A stretch of DNA of 57,076 bases from Limosilactobacillus sp. Its GTDB lineage: Bacteria; Bacillota; Bacilli; Lactobacillales; Lactobacillaceae. A model generated the notes under the pieces. The model was not told the DNA's origin. It ran no database searches and was given only the letters and a program-made list of their open reading frames with translations. The stretch spans positions 1 through 57,076 of the forward strand of contig JAUMUE010000006.1 in assembly GCA_030530845.1 (NCBI GenBank), in the 5' to 3' direction. This document shows positions 52,501 through 57,076 of this stretch, piece after piece. A program made the position numbers and the translations under genes. How positions within the stretch are numbered: position 1 is the first letter of the stretch; every line of letters begins with the position of its first letter.

Positions 52501-55500
52501 TAATAGTCGACGGTAGTGATCCAACTTTTGCTGATGATGCTGGAAAGACAGCCTATGTAGCAAATAAGATTTGGGGCGATAGCTTACCTTCTAAAAACGT
52601 TGAAGCTGGTACTGTTGCCACAGATAAAGACAAGTCTCAATCGGCTTCAATTAAAGTGACTGGACAAGCATCAATTAACGTCCGTGCACATTTCACTGAT
52701 AGTCAAGGAGTAGATCATTATGTTTCTTTGCGGGGTATTACCTTGGAAGACAACAAAGATCAGCTCACTATTGATAAAATCCTTGATTCTGCATTTAATA
52801 TTAATCCTGATAGTTTGAAATCGTATGGACTTTCAATGAATCATATTAATTCGCTTAATGATAATAGTGATTTTAGAAAAATTATTCTTTCTAATTACCC
52901 TGAATTAGCGGATTATTCTATTGATTTTGAACATCCAAGTAATCCAGTTAATTTATCTGGTGGACAGAGTGGATCATTTAATGAGATAGTAAAACCATAT
53001 TTTGATGGGAACACTGTAACGTTTGAATTGTCAAAGTTACAAAAAACACAAGTTAATATTATTTTAAATAGAGAAGTAGAATTTATATCTGCCTTAGATA
53101 GAAAGACTAAAGTAAAACCAGATGATCAACAAAGTAACATGCTTACATCTTTAGTTGATGCTTACTATGATCCTTTAACTAAATCAACTTTCTTTAGTAA
53201 CTTAGATCAAACGACCTTTAATCTCCAAAATTACGCTTATGTAGCACATAATGACCTTCCAAATTATTTACTCTATGATAGAAATTTTGATTATAATAAT
53301 CCAAATTTGACCGAAAGATATTATATGGATGTAGATGGGATAATTAATGCTTTGAATAGTAACGGTCAAAAAATAGCGGATTCGTCTCATGGTTATAGAG
53401 TTGATGTTTTAAATACTGGTAATTTGGGACAAAATTATAATTCATCCATCACCACTGATGATTCAGTTGCGCCTGGCACTGTAAATGTTGTTTATCATAA
53501 TTACGTATATTATGAACCATTAGTCAACGTTTATTATGGTAAGTCAGTAAAGGAAATATCTAATCAAAACGGTCAAGAGATTCAAAAAGATCAAGAAAAG
53601 TTAGGTATTAACCAAGAAAAAAGAATAATTATTTATGACATTTATTCACCTAATGTAACTTACGATGCAAACACGTCTATTTTTACAGATATCAAAAGTT
53701 GGGAGAAAACACTAACATTTACAAATGCCGCTTCTGATATTGATGGTTATACTGTCCAAAGCGGTGACCAGTACCAATCTTCTCCATCAGCATCTGAAGA
53801 TATGAGCAAGTTCTCAAATTTCTTTATCGATCATCTTTTAATAAGTTCTCCCGAAGCGGATAACGTATTTAAACCAAGTAACAAAGTCGGAAAGCGGATT
53901 GATATATATAAAGATGGGGATACGTATACTCAAACAATTACAGACGATTCCTCTCTCCCTCCTTTAGATGTTAATTTCGTCTACCATTTCGTCGTTCACT
54001 ACAACCCCAACTACACGATCAACGTCAGCCGTCAGACGAACTACATCTCTGACAAGACAGGGGACAAGTTGCAAGACAGCACGACTGAAAGTAACTTGGG
54101 GACTGGTACGTTGACGACGACTTATGACCAAAATACGCATGCGTTGACTGGTCACGGGGATGTTCCATCTAACTTGGGATACAGTGATTACCAAACTCCA
54201 TCAGTCAAGGGCTTCAATTTGGACGCAAGTGATCAAACACTGACAGGTCCAACTGGTGCGCAAATTCAACAAATCTTGTCCGATCATTTGTCAGCTCTGT
54301 TAGACAGCAGTCACACACACGGTATGCGGGTCGATGTGACGAAGAGCGGGGATGGATACACTGCAACGTACGCAGAAGACGCGACATTACCACAATTCAC
54401 AATCAATGTGGTTTACCACCAAGACGCACACTACAGCACGGCTGCGGATGTGACTTTTACCCATGACGTGAGGTACGTTTCAGATGCGACTGGGGAAGAA
54501 ATTGCGGAACCAGATACTATGACCGTAACTTCAGACATTGCGACGACATACGACCAAGGCACTCATGCGTTGACTGGCATCGGTACTGTCGGGGATGACA
54601 TGGCTTATGCGGGCCAAACTGCCAAGGAAATTTCAGGCTACAAGGTTAATGACGCTTCGAATTCATTGCCAGGTGTAACTAAGGATCAAATCCAAGGCAT
54701 TCTGAGTCAAAACAAGGATCAATTGTTCAACGCCTCAAACGCTCATGGATTTGACATCATAATCACCAACGACAACGGAACGGTTAACAGCACGATTAAG
54801 CAAAACGACAAACTGGATTCTGGCAAGGTCAACATCGTCCTTCACCAAGTCGCACACTACAACCCAATCGTCACTGTGAACGTAAATCGGACCACTGATT
54901 ACGTCTCTAACCAAAGTGGTGCCAAGGTGCAAACTTCCACCAGCTCCGACAGTCCGAAGAGCGCAACCGTCACGACTGACTATGACGGCAGCACCCAAAC
55001 GATCAAGTCATTCGGCAAGATCTCAACAGACGTCTCAGAAGGTGAAATCGCAACTCCAGAGATCCCTGGGTACACGGTTGACACGAGTGACTCCAAGCTT
55101 CCAGGTATCACGACCGATGAAATTTCTACAGTGATCAAAGACAACCAGGACAAGATCTTCAACAGTCACGAACATGGTGTCACGGTCGAAATTGAAAAGA
55201 CTGCTGACGGCTATAAGGCAACCAAGATCACTGAAGATCCAACTCTGCCAGCCAATACGGTCAACATCACGTACCACGAAACTGCGCACTACAACCAAGA
55301 CTCATCAGTCGTAATCTCTAAGAACACCAAGTACGTATCAAATGCAACTGGCAAGGACATTCAACCGGCCGACTCCACGATAGTAACGACTTCTGACGTG
55401 GACCCAATTTACGATCCAACGACGCATGAAGTGACCGGTGTGACCGACCTGGCAAGTTCTGACACGATTGATGCGACAGAACCTAAGAAGATCGACGGAT

Positions 55501-57008
55501 ACACTGCTAGCGACACGACTCTGCCTGGGTTAACTACTGCTCAAATCCAAGAGATCATTGACCAATACAAGAGCCAACTCTTCAACAAGGACAATGATCA
55601 CGGATACACGATTGACGTAACTGTCGATGGTGATAAGGTCAACTCAAACATCGTGGCTAACGATAAGCTTGATACCGGCAAGTTCAACCTGGTATTGCAT
55701 CAAGTCGTTCACTACGACCCAATTTACACGGTCGAAGAAAGCCGTGAAACCAGCTACGTCGACAATAAGTCCGGTGAAAAGGTCACTGCTGACAAGGTGA
55801 TCTACAACTCTAGATCCGCTAAGGTTGACACAACCTACGACAGCAACAGTCACCAAATCACCAGCTTCACCGACGTACCAGCTGACTTTGGCTACGGTGA
55901 AACCAATGTGTCAGGAATCAACGGATATAAGGTTTCAGAAGGGGACACCAAGCTGGACGGTCCTAGCCAAGCTGAAATTCAAAAGATCTTGACTGAACAC
56001 GAAAGCGACCTCTTCTCAGCATCCCACAAGTCCGGTATGCGGGTCGACCTCACCAAGGACGGCGATCACTACGATGTCCAAGTGAGTGAGGATCCAGCGG
56101 TTGCAGCACGCACAATTTCCTTGGTTTACCACGAAACTGCACACTTCAATCCATTCGACCACATCGAATTCACGCGTGACACTGATTACGTCAGCCCAGA
56201 CGGCACCGCATTGAAGGACTCCACGTTAGAAAAGATCAGCGATGGCGATATCGATACTGTATACGACCAAACTTCGCACACGATTACCTCTGTTGGCGAC
56301 CTTCCTGCAGGCTCTGACTACGGCGAATTCATCGCACCAGAAGTTGATGGATACACTGTGAGCGATTCTGACAAGACGATCCAAGGCCCATCATCCGCAG
56401 AATTGCAAGAAATCATCACAAACCACAAGAGCGAACTCTTCAACGGCGATCACCAACACGGTATGCGCGTCGATCTCACCAAGACTGATGATGGATACGA
56501 CGTGAAGATCACCGAAGACGACACTCTTGCGGCTGGTACGATCTCCGTGGTATTCCACCAAACTGTCCACTATGCTAAGACTGTCGTACCTACTCCAGGC
56601 GACGATGGAAATGGTGGCCAAGGCGGAAATCAAGGCGGATCCTCAACCGACCACAGTGGCGACACTGATGGAAAGGGTGGAAATACTGGTAGCGGCACAG
56701 GTACTGATGCAAATACCAATGAAAATACTGGTGATAGCACTGGTAATGATACCGGCGCTAACAAAGGCGATATCACAGGTGCAGACACTGGTGCAAACAC
56801 CAATACCGGTTCTGAAACTACCGTAGAAACCACTAGCCAAAAAGATAATTATGTCAACATGGGCCAACAAGCATCCAACAAGCAAGCTAAGAAGTTGCCT
56901 CAAACTGGTAACGAATCAACTGAATCCATCCTCGGATTAGCATTGATATCTATGGCTGGTCTTATGGGTCTTGCTGGAACTCGTAAAGGAAAAAAGGACG
57001 AATTATAG
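49548..57008 (+). CDS. Giant LPxTG adhesin with YSIRK-type signal and Mub-like repeats
   Basis: A 2486-residue wall-anchored protein. Residues 1-54 are a long YSIRK-type signal (RFGLRKLSVGVASVLLS, cleavage VHA|DT). Residues 55-125 are Asn/Ser/Thr-rich. About 125-1170 is a large region of beta-rich modules I do not recognise. From about 1170 a repeat series begins: two diverged copies (about 1170-1483), then six regular copies (1484-2340) of 141-144 residues, each with HYNPxxxVxxxRxTxYVS, TTYDxxTHxLT, PGxTxxQIQxIL, HGMRVDxTK and the closing VNIVYHxxAHY. A Gly/Asn/Thr linker leads to LPQTG (2450-2454) and an anchor helix. The 5' part is much more AT-rich than the 3' part (see findings). Confidence 0.93.
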   Translation: MSIEKVNKKAYQVKKLEANQLQRFGLRKLSVGVASVLLSTAFFWGGQDALSVHADTSANTSNEAETSISQNSNALNGNYGPLSSSNDSSSNDKNATSANNTPATTNQNSTNTNTSSTSTSDKQSKISFVDSDGSLVDSKTVYPDQSVRLNFQTNDYVAGDEFIIKIHPVQTDGIDLSGYLGYPAFVISPGNDKVNEVDVSSVSRNGNEFEFTDSMKSSGSFRQIIGLATFDYYPSGKLLKDGTYDIVIDVLKKSSDGSQVKVASTSFKYIIEHYSSIYYYNDGFPAQHGTDPYQSVYTLDGLKTNGTILSNVNYDWRFVPSITWQFNSGTTIKIPLPNHFVVDLDKTNELNSKWISQAKVSLKVENGEAIITFPQLSPEDLKSLEILSDEILHIVGKIDQQFEKTTTVTGNGDVTLQGTSNDDSKNPLAVNVVGFNQYPDKSPIGSLIKGGIGPDVDRTNAHDIVKNPDAPKKYTSLEDSKKNGSHNLSYAELQNVFPGELNDIDATVVVPDGMNISGITVFNDSTDLASTATFKFEYVDGTQSSVLSKDDFVLNYDGGKLLKSPDGKLIKKVDIHIGNVDAFKYLFNIGLYGVLSTEYRGDNDNSVIKSSDSTQPKKGDKLGNYDSLQTKIIANFSDFHANPAHNESGVWTASEVALVNSPSYDLRLNITYYEGKQTNMQPGQTGGTLRFMLDELSNESSTFAYYVVLPTNAYLDPNNPLSGAAISSAKISYLKIHDRNVVKIAFNNVKRNQVLNSAFELHLINMPVLDNSALQSDYAVLVTSEDNDNMYYGSFGGGSTTKMLKASNHLNGDNGLISEKVFAENNPNTYELDKGTWTIVGDVVTTTTTEAQGDQNTSFVPNGSTSDKGSGSMKFSSTVYNSDDDNMNNVTTILRIPNKQDGVSEFDFQESSPVTVYDATDDKDVTQNCKVYYTENEAYKSKKMSDIGQDDLQKDFTDKIPSDFSKVTAVAVVIDKIPSEHLYRVIVDGSDPTFADDAGKTAYVANKIWGDSLPSKNVEAGTVATDKDKSQSASIKVTGQASINVRAHFTDSQGVDHYVSLRGITLEDNKDQLTIDKILDSAFNINPDSLKSYGLSMNHINSLNDNSDFRKIILSNYPELADYSIDFEHPSNPVNLSGGQSGSFNEIVKPYFDGNTVTFELSKLQKTQVNIILNREVEFISALDRKTKVKPDDQQSNMLTSLVDAYYDPLTKSTFFSNLDQTTFNLQNYAYVAHNDLPNYLLYDRNFDYNNPNLTERYYMDVDGIINALNSNGQKIADSSHGYRVDVLNTGNLGQNYNSSITTDDSVAPGTVNVVYHNYVYYEPLVNVYYGKSVKEISNQNGQEIQKDQEKLGINQEKRIIIYDIYSPNVTYDANTSIFTDIKSWEKTLTFTNAASDIDGYTVQSGDQYQSSPSASEDMSKFSNFFIDHLLISSPEADNVFKPSNKVGKRIDIYKDGDTYTQTITDDSSLPPLDVNFVYHFVVHYNPNYTINVSRQTNYISDKTGDKLQDSTTESNLGTGTLTTTYDQNTHALTGHGDVPSNLGYSDYQTPSVKGFNLDASDQTLTGPTGAQIQQILSDHLSALLDSSHTHGMRVDVTKSGDGYTATYAEDATLPQFTINVVYHQDAHYSTAADVTFTHDVRYVSDATGEEIAEPDTMTVTSDIATTYDQGTHALTGIGTVGDDMAYAGQTAKEISGYKVNDASNSLPGVTKDQIQGILSQNKDQLFNASNAHGFDIIITNDNGTVNSTIKQNDKLDSGKVNIVLHQVAHYNPIVTVNVNRTTDYVSNQSGAKVQTSTSSDSPKSATVTTDYDGSTQTIKSFGKISTDVSEGEIATPEIPGYTVDTSDSKLPGITTDEISTVIKDNQDKIFNSHEHGVTVEIEKTADGYKATKITEDPTLPANTVNITYHETAHYNQDSSVVISKNTKYVSNATGKDIQPADSTIVTTSDVDPIYDPTTHEVTGVTDLASSDTIDATEPKKIDGYTASDTTLPGLTTAQIQEIIDQYKSQLFNKDNDHGYTIDVTVDGDKVNSNIVANDKLDTGKFNLVLHQVVHYDPIYTVEESRETSYVDNKSGEKVTADKVIYNSRSAKVDTTYDSNSHQITSFTDVPADFGYGETNVSGINGYKVSEGDTKLDGPSQAEIQKILTEHESDLFSASHKSGMRVDLTKDGDHYDVQVSEDPAVAARTISLVYHETAHFNPFDHIEFTRDTDYVSPDGTALKDSTLEKISDGDIDTVYDQTSHTITSVGDLPAGSDYGEFIAPEVDGYTVSDSDKTIQGPSSAELQEIITNHKSELFNGDHQHGMRVDLTKTDDGYDVKITEDDTLAAGTISVVFHQTVHYAKTVVPTPGDDGNGGQGGNQGGSSTDHSGDTDGKGGNTGSGTGTDANTNENTGDSTGNDTGANKGDITGADTGANTNTGSETTVETTSQKDNYVNMGQQASNKQAKKLPQTGNESTESILGLALISMAGLMGLAGTRKGKKDEL
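53997..56567 (+). repeat. Six tandem ~430-bp repeats of a MucBP/Mub-like module
   Basis: Copies start at the His codons at 53997, 54429, 54855, 55287, 55710 and 56142 and end at 56567; spacing is 144, 142, 144, 144-141 and 142-144 codons. They alternate between two subtypes: those ending GMRVDxTKxxDGY...EDxTL and those ending TIxVxxxxxxVNSxIxxNDKLDxGK. An older, diverged AT-rich copy precedes them from 53508. Confidence 0.88.
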
Positions 57009-57030
57009 AAATATTTATTAATCTATAAAT

Positions 57031-57073
57031 AAGAGGCAGCAAAGCAAATTTACTTTGTCTGCCTCTTTATTTT
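57031..57073 (+). terminator. Terminator of the giant adhesin gene
   Basis: AAGAGGCAGCAAAG (57031-57044) and CTTTGTCTGCCTCTT (57053-57067) pair with one bulge and are followed by a T-rich run to the end of the window. Confidence 0.85.
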
Positions 57074-57076
57074 ATT

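Noticed and set aside
53508-53996. A gene fusion boundary or frameshift at the composition switch in the adhesin
   Set aside because: The frame is continuous and the module pattern continues across the boundary, so there is no frameshift; only base composition changes.

Overview
The window is a low-to-mid GC Gram-positive chromosome segment, best read as Lactobacillaceae. The evidence is strong AGGAGG-type ribosome binding sites, YSIRK-type signals, LPQTG wall-sorting signals, an EbsA-rnhA-lspA-rluD neighbourhood and a complete fabT-regulated type II fatty-acid operon ending in fabI and birA. Genus cannot be fixed from sequence alone.

Layout: (1) 1-4724, the tail of one LPxTG surface protein and a complete 1343-residue LPxTG protein with eight Ig-like repeats. 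(2) 4728-8610, housekeeping genes: THUMP methyltransferase, LapA-domain protein, RNase HI, EbsA, lspA, rluD. (3) 8653-12243, a carA-carB pair in which both subunits have lost catalytic residues and the large subunit is truncated. (4) 12273-22258, rqcH, degV, small membrane proteins, hydrolases, and a LysR/flavodoxin/cupin/carboxymuconolactone decarboxylase group whose last gene carries an internal stop. An orphan CopY repressor with a cop box follows. (5) 22268-33427, acpS and then fabZ-fabT-fabH-acpP-fabD-fabG-fabF-accB-fabZ-accC-accD-accA-fabI-birA, which supplies malonyl-CoA, elongates acyl-ACP and biotinylates AccB. Its consensus promoter is overlaid by FabT-like boxes. (6) 33468-44864, CNNM/CBS protein, YdcF-like protein, VOC protein, an Rrf2 regulator with its oxidoreductase, a divergent OpuC/YehZYXW-like ABC transporter, exonuclease III, a DUF2075 ATPase and a DXS-like enzyme. 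(7) 44888-57073, accessory surface region: an acidic-repeat LPQTS protein, an amino-acid permease behind a threonine-rich leader-peptide attenuator, a DNA-entry-type nuclease, and a 2486-residue LPxTG adhesin that appears to be a compositional chimera.

The most interesting signals are: the complete 1:2 / 2:3 / 3:4 attenuator with a 20-residue Ser/Thr leader peptide before the permease; the intact but catalytically dead-looking CarA/CarB pair; the abrupt base-composition switch inside the giant adhesin gene; the 10-bp perfect stem that sequesters the ribosome binding site of the LPQTS protein; and the FabT, CopY and Rrf2 operator sites.
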